Below are positions 1 through 6,194 of a DNA stretch of 8,136 nucleotides, one piece after another. The stretch spans positions 1 to 8,136 of the forward strand of contig CALFHQ010000074.1 of assembly GCA_937876385.1 (NCBI GenBank), written 5' to 3'. Position 1 is the stretch's first letter. Each line of letters starts with the position of its first letter. The notes beneath the pieces are model-generated. The model was not told where the DNA came from and did not search any database. It saw only the letters and a program-made list of their open reading frames with translations. The translations under genes and the position numbers were made by a program. The DNA is from an uncultured Pseudomonadota bacterium (GTDB lineage: Bacteria > Myxococcota_A > UBA9042 > CAIXZC01).

Positions 1-25
1 CCCGGTAACGGGAGTCCCTACCGCG

Positions 26-55
26 ACACCCCTATGCAGCGAAATGGGGTGTTTT
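26..55 (+). terminator. possible weak intrinsic terminator for a gene left of the window
   Basis: ACACCCC at 26-32 and GGGGTGT at 46-52 form a 7-bp inverted repeat with a 13-base loop. On the plus strand the repeat is followed by a short T run (52-55). The T tract is too short and the loop too large for a strong intrinsic terminator. It could serve a plus-strand gene off the left edge, or it may simply be part of the surrounding repeat DNA. Confidence 0.2.
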
Positions 56-93
56 GGGGTGGAAATTGGGGAAAAGGAAAAACGAAAGGGTCT

Positions 94-129
94 GACCCCT
101 ATGGTCGATCCGACCCCTATGGTCGATCC
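94..129. repeat. perfect tandem duplication of an 18-bp unit
   Basis: The 18-base unit GACCCCTATGGTCGATCC occurs twice head to tail, at 94-111 and 112-129, with no mismatch. A GGGTCTGACCC near-palindrome (88-98) overlaps the start of the first copy. Within the repeat, GGTCG (103-107) and CGACC (111-115) can pair as a small hairpin. The mix of short hairpins and tandem units resembles extragenic palindromic elements (REP-like), but one locus cannot prove that. Confidence 0.75.
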
Positions 130-155
130 ACCAGGTTCGGGCGGTTCCCAGAGGG

Positions 156-1901
156 TCATTCGCCCCAGCGACTGGGATCGGCCAGCACGTCGCAGTCGAT
201 GAACCGGACGCCCTCTTCAGCCCGCAGCGGGGAATTGCAGTACTCGAACAGGTAGGGCATCTCCACTGGACGGATGTGGTACTTCTTGCGCTCACCTCCT
301 TGGCCGTCATCCACCATCACCCAACGAGGGGGCTTAAAGCTGTCAAGATGCTCCCCATCCTCCATGCTGGTCCAGGGGTCCCAGTGCTCCCATTGAAGGT
401 ACCAGTCCGCAGATTCGGTATACCACTTCATGATATGGCGAGCTTCACGGGCGTTGATTGGGTACCCTTGGCTTGCTGCCGCCAGCAGCCACCCCGCCGA
501 ATCGGATTCGAATTCCTCATGATCCTTGTTGGGAACATCCGGGTCGGTCCGCATGCGTTCCAGGCGACGAATCAATCCAACCATGAGTTTCTCAGCGATG
601 TAGTCGTGTCCCCAGAGGTTCGCAGTGCTCAGGGCCGCGATATGAAAGTAGTTGTAGATGTTGTGATTGAACCAGTTTCCGGCAACGGCGACCTCCTCGA
701 ATTCAAGACCAGCCTCACCGTAGCTGCAGTGGTTCCTGTCGAAGGGGTATCCGTATCCGGCCAACGCGGCACCGAGTTGTGCGTTGCATTCGGCGTCGGG
801 TCCAAAGAGCATCTCCCAATGCACGAAACTGCCACAGTCAGCCGGTACGCTCTCGCCCTTCGTCGTATCCAACTGAATGGAAGCGAGTCCATCCTCGTAC
901 CGGGTGAGGATGTACCAGTCGTTGTCCACGACGCTCTGGGCGAACCCGCGCATGTACTCAATGTACAGCTTTGCTGCCTCACGCAGGTCCTCGTCTTCGG
1001 CTTCGTACCACACTCTGGTAGCCACAGCGAGGCTGTGGAACATGTACGGCACATCATCCTTTGACCGCATGTTGTTGACCCACACCGTCCCGTATTCCGA
1101 GTTGTCGGTGATCTCGAAGGAGTGCACGTTCCATTTGAACTTGGCTTCGTGGGTGCCTCCGTACTCTACCGCCACCTTGCGGCCGTCCACTTCGTAGCTG
1201 TGATCGTGTGTAAACACCGAGCGCGCTTGCAGGTACTTGTGTTGTGGATCGTCCCGCTCGGTATCAAATGCCAGCGCCAGCGCCACCATTCCCCGCATCA
1301 GTGAAGCAGCCACCTCCGCCATCCGCTTGTCACCGGTGAGCAGATAGCCACAAGCTGCCCCGTCCAGCACTTTCACAGTGCGTTTTGCAATGTTCTCTGC
1401 GTGGTTGCGGTGGTCGAAAATCAGGGTGTCCCCCTCCATGCGCATGCCCTCGTCCTGCCACCAGAGTTTGTAAGGCATCATGTTCGGGTCGTGACCCTTG
1501 TCCAATCCATGGGTCATTCGAAACACCCAGTCGAAGTAGGCAGTATCCTTGTAGAACCCAGTCACTGTCCGGGTGAATTCGGCGATCTCGGCTTCGGTGG
1601 GAATCTCTCCGTCGGGTTGGCGTTCTGGCGGGGTGAATCCCAGGTGGTTGCGTGGACGGGGGGGTGGGTCCGGATTCTCAACCGGGCCCGTGGGAGGTCC
1701 GGGAAACTGCTCTGTGTCGGAAGCGACGTCACCTGCCGACAGGTCTTGTTGTGCGTCCGTCGACAGGTCGCCCCCCGCGTCGCTGTGGCCAGGAATGTCC
1801 GCTGTCTGCGCGCCGTTGGAATCGCTGCGGCACGAAACCAACAGGCTTCCCACAGAAACGAAGAGCACGAGCAAAGCCGAAATGCAATGTCTGTCTGTCA
1901 T
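156..1901 (-). CDS. predicted outer-surface lipoprotein of unknown function with a large all-helical-looking domain
   Basis: This 581-residue protein has a lipoprotein signal peptide. Residues 1-23 have a short polar N-terminus and a hydrophobic core ending in the lipobox LVSC, with the lipidated cysteine at residue 24. Residues 25 to about 100 form a linker rich in Asp, Ser, Gly and Pro, typical of surface lipoproteins of myxobacteria-like organisms. Residues from about 105 to 575 form one domain rich in Trp, Tyr, His and acidic residues (for example THDHSYE near 231 and GNWFNHNIYNYFH near 408). The alternating helices with aromatic and acidic residues suggest an (alpha/alpha) toroid such as polysaccharide lyases or glycosidases use. 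I recognise no family, so this is only a guess. The mature protein has six further cysteines (184, 356, 372, 392, 555, 570), which would allow disulfides. The start at 1901 is preceded by GGGGAG six bases upstream. The frame stays open to 1997, but the added residues would bury the signal peptide. Confidence 0.85.
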   Translation of the reverse strand: MTDRHCISALLVLFVSVGSLLVSCRSDSNGAQTADIPGHSDAGGDLSTDAQQDLSAGDVASDTEQFPGPPTGPVENPDPPPRPRNHLGFTPPERQPDGEIPTEAEIAEFTRTVTGFYKDTAYFDWVFRMTHGLDKGHDPNMMPYKLWWQDEGMRMEGDTLIFDHRNHAENIAKRTVKVLDGAACGYLLTGDKRMAEVAASLMRGMVALALAFDTERDDPQHKYLQARSVFTHDHSYEVDGRKVAVEYGGTHEAKFKWNVHSFEITDNSEYGTVWVNNMRSKDDVPYMFHSLAVATRVWYEAEDEDLREAAKLYIEYMRGFAQSVVDNDWYILTRYEDGLASIQLDTTKGESVPADCGSFVHWEMLFGPDAECNAQLGAALAGYGYPFDRNHCSYGEAGLEFEEVAVAGNWFNHNIYNYFHIAALSTANLWGHDYIAEKLMVGLIRRLERMRTDPDVPNKDHEEFESDSAGWLLAAASQGYPINAREARHIMKWYTESADWYLQWEHWDPWTSMEDGEHLDSFKPPRWVMVDDGQGGERKKYHIRPVEMPYLFEYCNSPLRAEEGVRFIDCDVLADPSRWGE

Positions 1902-1932
1902 TAAAAACTCCCCGTGTTGAGTTCGAGGCGAA

Positions 1933-1962
1933 ATCGTACACGTTTGCCCCCCCAGGTGTCCA
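1933..1962 (-). promoter_or_regulatory. candidate sigma70-type promoter for the lipoprotein gene
   Basis: Reading the minus strand, TGGACA (1957-1962) matches the -35 consensus at five of six bases. It is followed after 18 bases by TACGAT (1933-1938), which matches the -10 consensus at four of six. Transcription would begin near 1926 and leave a leader of about 25 bases with the ribosome site. A perfect TTGACA lies further up (1992-1997) but has no acceptable -10 at the right distance. Confidence 0.4.
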
Positions 1963-2011
1963 GAATCCAGCAAGGCACACCAGTCTCCGGCTGTCAAATG
2001 AGTTGCATTGT

Positions 2012-2040
2012 GGGGACGGAGGGGGACAGCGGGGACGGAG
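2012..2040. repeat. short G-rich direct repeat, REP-like
   Basis: GGGGACGGAG occurs at 2012-2021 and again at 2031-2040. The related GGGGGACAGC (2021-2030) lies between them, giving three degenerate units of about ten bases. The repeat sits in the 150-bp gap between the end of the alx/terC gene and the start of the lipoprotein gene. The GGGGAC core resembles extragenic repeats in many proteobacterial genomes. No transposase is near it. Confidence 0.5.
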
Positions 2041-2051
2041 CGTTCTTCACG

Positions 2052-2984
2052 CTAGCGCTTCGGGTTTTCTTTCTTGTTTGTGAGTGCGGAGGCAACGATT
2101 GCTGTTGCCAGGATGCCGGCGACCACCCCCAGCGAAACCTCGGTGCTCACATGCACCCAGTGTGCAATGAGCATTTTCACGCCGATGAATGTCAACACTC
2201 CGGCCAGTCCCTTTTGGAGGTAGATGAACTTGTCCATGATGCCCGCCAGCAGGAAATAGAGCGCCCGCAGGCCGAGAATGGCGAAGATGTTGGAGGTCAG
2301 GATGATGAACGCGTCCTGCGTGATGCCGAAGATGGCCGGGATCGAATCGACGGCAAAGAGCACGTCCGAGAACTCGACGGTCACAAGCACGAGGAGCATG
2401 GGCGTGGCCAGCCTCCGGCCGTCCAGCTTGACGAAGAAGTGCTGGCCGTGGAATTGCGGTGTCAATGGAAAAATCCGACGCGCCAACCTCACGGCCACGT
2501 TGTGCTGCGGGTCCACCTCCGCTCCCTTGTCCAGCGCGAACTTGATGCCTGTATAAATCAGGAACGCCCCGAAAATGTAGAGCAACCACTCGAAACGCGA
2601 AACGAGCACCGCTCCGGCAACGATCATCAGTGTACGCAGCACGATGGCACCGATGACCCCCCAATAGAGCACCCTGTGCTGGTAGCGGGGCTCCACTCGG
2701 AAGTAGCGGAAGATCATAAGGAAAACGAAGAGGTTATCCACCGACAGCGTCTTCTCGATGACGTACCCGGTCAGATACTCCAGCGCCGGCTCCTTGCCGA
2801 GCAGCCACCAGACGGCCCCCCCGAAGATCAGCGAGAGGCCCACCCACACTAGGCTCCAAATAGCGGCCTCTCGAATGGACACCTGGTGTGCTTTGCGGTT
2901 GAACACCGCCAGGTCCAGCGCCAGGAGCGCCAGCACCACGACCCAGAAGAACCCCCACAATTCCAAATGCTGAGCGTCGAACAC
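2052..2984 (-). CDS. alx: TerC/Alx-family integral membrane protein, probable metal-ion transporter
   Basis: This 310-residue inner-membrane protein belongs to the TerC family and resembles E. coli Alx closely in length and motifs. About nine hydrophobic segments are visible (near 8-27, 39-62, 83-95, 105-127, 131-150, 193-213, 224-247, 257-275 and 281-300). The two family signatures carry intramembrane acidic residues: EKTLSVDNLFVF (77-88, with E77, D83 and N84) and VEFSDVLFAVDSIPAIFG (203-220, with E204, D207 and D213). SNIFAILGLRALYFLL (231-246) is also typical. Family knowledge links Alx to manganese export and alkaline pH response, and TerC to tellurite resistance and metal loading of exported enzymes; which applies here is unknown. 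The start is GTG at 2984, supported by GGAGG (2992-2996) seven bases upstream. It has its own 252-bp leader and no partner genes, so it may be a single-gene unit. Confidence 0.93.
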   Translation of the reverse strand: MFDAQHLELWGFFWVVVLALLALDLAVFNRKAHQVSIREAAIWSLVWVGLSLIFGGAVWWLLGKEPALEYLTGYVIEKTLSVDNLFVFLMIFRYFRVEPRYQHRVLYWGVIGAIVLRTLMIVAGAVLVSRFEWLLYIFGAFLIYTGIKFALDKGAEVDPQHNVAVRLARRIFPLTPQFHGQHFFVKLDGRRLATPMLLVLVTVEFSDVLFAVDSIPAIFGITQDAFIILTSNIFAILGLRALYFLLAGIMDKFIYLQKGLAGVLTFIGVKMLIAHWVHVSTEVSLGVVAGILATAIVASALTNKKENPKR

Positions 2985-3236
2985 CGCGCCACCTCCGAGC
3001 GTCCATCCTTATCAGGAGGCCACCATTTCAGCAACGCCTTTCGAGAGAGCAGTGGGTTCCTGGCCGATGGCACCGGTACGCCCCACATCGGTTGATTGTT
3101 GCGAGGCGTGGTGCATGGGGGTATGCCTGCCGGGAAACAACCATGGTTCGACCTAACCCCGATGGCAAAATAGACGGGGCCATTGGGATTGTTCCACGTT
3201 CTCGCCAAGTAGGGTGGTCAGGTGCCCGGCTCTTTT
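2985..3236 (-). other. 252-bp gene-free leader upstream of the alx/terC gene
   Basis: I see no gene here on either strand. It holds an inverted repeat, CCGATG (3064-3069) against CATCGG (3086-3091), and a 10-bp palindrome AACCATGGTT (3139-3148). The ribosome site GGAGG for the GTG start also lies here. Alx/TerC-family genes are often controlled by manganese- or pH-responsive leaders, so a long leader is suggestive. I cannot match the yybP-ykoY riboswitch core, and I find no strong promoter or terminator hairpin with a T run. Confidence 0.4.
3064..3091 (-). other. inverted repeat (possible RNA hairpin) in the alx/terC leader
   Basis: A six-base stem pairs CCGATG with CATCGG, and the 16-base loop contains the palindrome ACCGGT. 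In the transcript it would sit about 80-110 bases before the GTG start. It has no T run, so it is not a classical terminator. It may be structural or may be chance in GC-rich DNA. Confidence 0.3.
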
Positions 3237-4025
3237 CTAATCGACTGGGACGATGGTGATCAAGGCCCGGGTTTCCCCCTTCTCGATCATGGGGATGCCG
3301 CGCAGGTCGGCTTTGAACACCGAACCGTCTCGGCGCACGAGGAGTTGGTTGTTGACTGTGGCGGTTTGCCCGTAAAGAAAAGTCCTTCGCCATCCCTCTT
3401 CTACCTGGGATTGGAAATCGGGGTGCAGCATCTCGTGGTAGTTTCTTCCCACGAATTCGCTGGTGCGTGACCCTCGAAACAGGGAGATGGCTGAGGCGTT
3501 GATGTCCACGATGGACTGGTCCCGAACCACCACAAGGCTCACCGGGGCAATTTCAAACAGGCGGCGGTAACGCTCTTCGCTCTCTTTGAGGGCTCGCTCG
3601 GTTTCCACCAGTTGCGTGACGTCCACTGAGAGGCCGATGAGTCCTGCCACCGACCCTTCGTCGTCAAACCAAGGGATCTTGTGGGTTTGCGCCCACCGTT
3701 CTTTGTCGTTTGAACCGGGGAAGGGCTCGATGATGAAGCGACGGGGGCGCTGTTTGTCGAGTACCGCCTTGTCGTCCTTGTCGTACTCGAGTGCTCGCTC
3801 CTCGGGCATGAGGTCGAAGACGGTGTTTCCCATCCACTCCTCTGCCGGCACTCCAGTGGCCTCCGCAAGGGCTCGGTTGACCTTCAGGAATCGTCCTTTG
3901 ACGTCCTTGACGAAGACCATCGCCGGCAGGGCGTCAAGGATGAGCTCAAACTGCCGGTTGCGGCCGACGACTTTCTTCAGTGCGTCCCTCAGTTCCTGGA
4001 GTTCGCTGTCTCGTTCCTGGTTCAA
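3237..4025 (-). CDS. tandem PAS-domain sensor protein without an output domain
   Basis: This 262-residue soluble protein has no signal peptide or membrane segment. A short N-terminal helical stretch (1-25) leads into PAS domain 1 (about 24-140), which starts at FELILDALPAMVFVKD and ends with the PAC-type strand GLIGLSVDVTQ (129-139). A signalling coiled coil (about 139-156, ETERALKESEERYRRLF) joins it to PAS domain 2 (about 157-260). The protein then stops, with no kinase, GGDEF, EAL, HTH or methyl-accepting domain. PAS domains bind haem, flavin or small ligands, but no ligand residues are obvious. It probably works by binding a separate partner, or it is a shortened sensor kinase. The start is TTG at 4025, supported by GAGG (4033-4036) seven bases upstream; the first ATG in frame would cut into PAS 1. 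It follows the dehydratase activator by 92 bp on the same strand and may be co-transcribed. Confidence 0.85.
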   Translation of the reverse strand: MNQERDSELQELRDALKKVVGRNRQFELILDALPAMVFVKDVKGRFLKVNRALAEATGVPAEEWMGNTVFDLMPEERALEYDKDDKAVLDKQRPRRFIIEPFPGSNDKERWAQTHKIPWFDDEGSVAGLIGLSVDVTQLVETERALKESEERYRRLFEIAPVSLVVVRDQSIVDINASAISLFRGSRTSEFVGRNYHEMLHPDFQSQVEEGWRRTFLYGQTATVNNQLLVRRDGSVFKADLRGIPMIEKGETRALITIVPVD

Positions 4026-4032
4026 AACTAGG

Positions 4033-4036
4033 CCTC
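4033..4036 (-). promoter_or_regulatory. ribosome binding site supporting the TTG start of the PAS protein
   Basis: GAGG on the minus strand lies seven bases before TTG at 4025. The next in-frame ATG comes about 35 codons later, inside PAS domain 1. The site therefore decides for the TTG start. Confidence 0.5.
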
Positions 4037-4117
4037 GATTGTTACATCCGGTGCGAACCGTGCATCCTTTCCATCATAACAGACTCCCGGGCGGAGTGAA
4101 CAGGCATTTCTGGGCAA

Positions 4118-4885
4118 TCAGCCCCCCCCGGACAGCGCAGCTCCGTGCGCCCCCACGAGTTGTGGATTGTCCAATACGGTGATGGGTCTTCCCAGGGCTT
4201 CGGCGAGGATTGCCACCATGGCGGGATTCAGAGCGACCCCTCCACTCATGAACAGGGGAAGCTGTTCCGGGACCTTTCCGGCCAGGGAAGAGACTCGGGC
4301 AGCGAGGGCTTCTAAGACCCCCCTGGCGATGGCTTCCACCCGGGCACCCTGGGCCACCAGCGAAACCACTTCGCTTTCGGCAAAAACGGTGCAAGTAGAG
4401 GAGACTTTGACCCCTTCCCCTTTGGAGGAGATGTGTTGACCTACTTGGTCTAAGGGAATTCGAAGTCGCTGGAGGATCACCTCCAGGAAGCGTCCGGTTC
4501 CAGCAGCGCACTTGTCGTTCATCTGGAAATCCAGCACCGAACCCTTTGGCCCAATGTGGATGACCTTCGTGTCTTGCCCTCCGATATCGATGAGGACTCC
4601 GGGTTTCCCCGTTTGGTGGAAGCACCCTTTGGTATGACAAGTGATCTCGGTGACCTGACGAGTTGCCTCAACCTGTTTCCTTCCATACCCCGTGGCGATC
4701 ACAGGAACCTGCGACGAAGCCCCGGTGTCCGCCATCAACTCCGCCAGAAGGCGGGCAGTCTGCTCCTTGATTCTCGGGTCGCTCTCTTGAATTCGGCTGG
4801 CCATGACTCGGCCCTTGGAATCCACCACACACCCCTTCCACGATGTGGAGCCGATGTCGATGCCGATTGACGCTGCGTTACTCAT
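4118..4885 (-). CDS. hgdC: ATP-dependent activator of 2-hydroxyacyl-CoA dehydratase (BadF/HgdC family)
   Basis: This 255-residue protein is a member of the ASKHA-fold BadF/BadG/BcrA/BcrD ATPase family. Such proteins form a homodimer with one [4Fe-4S] cluster between the subunits. They use ATP to push a low-potential electron from ferredoxin or flavodoxin into the dehydratase. All key motifs are present: phosphate loop DIGSTSWKG (10-18), second phosphate motif DIGGQDTK (100-107), cluster motif NDKCAAGTGRF (123-133, Cys126), second cluster motif STCTVFAESEV (163-173, Cys165), and adenosine motif MSGGVALN (213-220). The two cysteines sit where the cluster cysteines of the Acidaminococcus HgdC protein are known. 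The length is usual for the family. ATG at 4885 overlaps the end of the 438-residue subunit gene by 8 bp and has GGAGG (4892-4896) six bases upstream; an in-frame TTG lies just before it. A single activator gene favours a homodimer as in dehydratases, not the two-gene type of benzoyl-CoA reductase. The gene ends in a run of eight G. Confidence 0.93.
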   Translation of the reverse strand: MSNAASIGIDIGSTSWKGCVVDSKGRVMASRIQESDPRIKEQTARLLAELMADTGASSQVPVIATGYGRKQVEATRQVTEITCHTKGCFHQTGKPGVLIDIGGQDTKVIHIGPKGSVLDFQMNDKCAAGTGRFLEVILQRLRIPLDQVGQHISSKGEGVKVSSTCTVFAESEVVSLVAQGARVEAIARGVLEALAARVSSLAGKVPEQLPLFMSGGVALNPAMVAILAEALGRPITVLDNPQLVGAHGAALSGGG

Positions 4886-6194
4886 CAAAGGCCTCCATGA
4901 ATGCCTGCAATCGGGTGAGGGCCTGTTCCTTCGAGAAGGAGCGCTCGTCGTTGTGGTCCGCTTCCAGGAGCATGGCCCGGATCCCCTCTTCCTCCATGAG
5001 ACGATTTCGAACGTCCACTTGACCCACCGAGTACGGTTTGCACGAGCGATCCGAGTGCAACACTGCGCCGTCCGCGTCGAAATCCCGAGCCAACTGGATG
5101 AGGGAGCGGGTGCGGTTGTCGAGGTCCCGGTTCAGATACACGGAGGTGTATGTTCTTGCGGTGGAGTCGAGGGGGGTTGATGGATCAATCTGCGAGCCTG
5201 CTTCGGCCCACGCATTGGAGTAGGTAGCGCAGACGAACTGGAATCCTCGTTCCGCGGTAGCAAGGGCCAGGTCTCGCACCAGGAACCAGATGGGAAGGTT
5301 GTCCCACAGCAAGCGATGGCGCTCGTTGTCGATGGCACCCACCCCCTTCCGGGCTCGCTCGGTGAGCTCGTTGAGGAGCATCTGGTAGTAGTCCACGCAT
5401 TCGTCGCTGCCTCGAATGGTGACCACCGGGGCGATGTGGAAGAAACTGTCGATGGCGGACCATGGGGAGGGCTTTGCTTTGCCTGTGGCCAGGCATTCTC
5501 CCCACAGCGAGCTGGCCCTCTGGGCTTTCTTCACGGTGTCCACGAAGTGCTCTGGAGAGAGCTTTTTCCCGCCAATTCTTTCGGCAACTTCGATGAACTG
5601 ATCCAGTTGCCCTCGGACGTATTCGAGGTGGTGTGTGGGGGCCTCTCCATAGATGAACGGGGTGTCGATGATGACCAATGGGACGTCGAGGTGTTTTGCC
5701 AGGGCTCGATACCAGTACAACACGGTTTGGCAGATGTTGGTGCAGCAGCAAAGGAGGTCTGGCTTCGGGAGGCGTCCCACAGGAGTCTTCTTCGACAGCA
5801 GCGAACCCAGGTCGGTGCGCACGTAACTGCAGATGTCCCTGGGGTAGCCGAACTCTTCTGCTGCCCCGCACATCTTCCCCCCTTTTCGTCTGGCACCGCA
5901 CAAGGCCGCATGGTTCTCCGGATAGACCAGATGGTACCCCAGGGCGACGAGGGCTTCGGAGGGGAAGCCGCTGGTGACCCAGGCCACTGGAACAGCCCCG
6001 TCTGCGTAACGACCGGTGAAGTAGTAGCGGGTCATGATCTCTTTGAGGCGCTCCACGGACTCAAGGGGAGGTCCAAAAGGGGGTCTGGCACCCCGCTTCC
6101 CTCGCTTCTTGAATGCCTGATAGCGCTGCAGCCCGGTGAGGAAGGTCCCCCCGGCGTTCTTCATGAACTCGTATTGCATTCTCCTGAGCATCAT
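4878..6194 (-). CDS. 2-hydroxyacyl-CoA dehydratase superfamily, large subunit (HgdA/BcrB-like)
   Basis: This 438-residue cytoplasmic protein belongs to the HgdA/HgdB, FldB/FldC and BcrB/BcrC superfamily. These iron-sulfur enzymes use one energised electron to dehydrate 2-hydroxyacyl-CoA or reduce the benzoyl-CoA ring. Cysteine motifs typical of the larger subunit are visible: PENHAALCGARRKGG (92-106, Cys99), DICSYVRTDLGS (120-131, Cys122), LLCCCTNICQ (147-156, Cys149-151 and Cys155) and HSDRSCKPYSVGQ (380-392, Cys385). The length is near BcrB/BzdO (about 430-440) and a little under HgdA. The start overlaps the stop of the 368-residue subunit gene by 4 bp (ATGA), and AGGAGG (6200-6205) lies five bases upstream; a second ATG follows at 6191. 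It is the middle gene of a translationally coupled operon ending with the activator. Family membership is firm. The substrate is not: 2-hydroxyglutaryl-CoA is inferred from the neighbouring glutamate dehydrogenase. Confidence 0.9.
   Translation of the reverse strand: MMLRRMQYEFMKNAGGTFLTGLQRYQAFKKRGKRGARPPFGPPLESVERLKEIMTRYYFTGRYADGAVPVAWVTSGFPSEALVALGYHLVYPENHAALCGARRKGGKMCGAAEEFGYPRDICSYVRTDLGSLLSKKTPVGRLPKPDLLCCCTNICQTVLYWYRALAKHLDVPLVIIDTPFIYGEAPTHHLEYVRGQLDQFIEVAERIGGKKLSPEHFVDTVKKAQRASSLWGECLATGKAKPSPWSAIDSFFHIAPVVTIRGSDECVDYYQMLLNELTERARKGVGAIDNERHRLLWDNLPIWFLVRDLALATAERGFQFVCATYSNAWAEAGSQIDPSTPLDSTARTYTSVYLNRDLDNRTRSLIQLARDFDADGAVLHSDRSCKPYSVGQVDVRNRLMEEEGIRAMLLEADHNDERSFSKEQALTRLQAFMEAFDE
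4892..4896 (-). promoter_or_regulatory. ribosome binding site deciding the activator start
   Basis: GGAGG on the minus strand lies six bases before ATG at 4885, inside the end of the upstream subunit gene. An in-frame TTG (4888) is three bases closer. The spacing to the ATG is better and ATG is the stronger start, so 4885 is chosen. Confidence 0.6.

Larger units (their letters stand above)
1..155. other. gene-free left edge with G-rich, repeat-like DNA
   Basis: This is the stretch between the window edge and the end of the lipoprotein gene. It holds no convincing gene. It contains a small inverted repeat at the edge (1-12, 4-bp arms), a 7-bp inverted repeat at 26-52, several GGGG runs between 46 and 71, the near-palindrome GGGTCTGACCC at 88-98, and an 18-bp tandem repeat at 94-129. 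A plus-strand frame is open from position 1 to 255. Its product is low in complexity, encodes the tandem repeat as a repeated SDPYGR motif, and runs antisense into the lipoprotein gene, so I do not call it. The texture is that of extragenic repeat DNA. Confidence 0.5.

Noticed and set aside
1..255. Open plus-strand frame from the left edge to 255
   Set aside because: The product is low-complexity, encodes the tandem repeat as a repeated SDPYGR motif, has no ribosome site at its ATG, and runs about 100 bases antisense into the lipoprotein gene.
1902..1997. Longer N-terminus for the lipoprotein
   Set aside because: The frame is open, but the extra 32 residues would precede and bury a clean lipoprotein signal peptide. 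The ATG at 1901 has a good ribosome site, and the promoter candidate lies inside the extension.
1914..2852. 312-codon open frame on the plus strand opposite the alx/terC gene
   Set aside because: It is antisense to a gene of certain family and its product is rich in His, Glu, Gln and Asp with no fold signal, as expected for a shadow of a membrane-protein gene in GC-rich DNA.
2985..3236. yybP-ykoY manganese riboswitch upstream of the alx/terC gene
   Set aside because: I could not find the conserved GGGGAGUA-type core; the closest, GGGGCGUA, lacks the surrounding conserved bases and stems.
4083..4097. Intrinsic terminator between the activator and the PAS gene
   Set aside because: ACTCC and GGAGT form only a five-base stem, and no T run follows on the minus strand.
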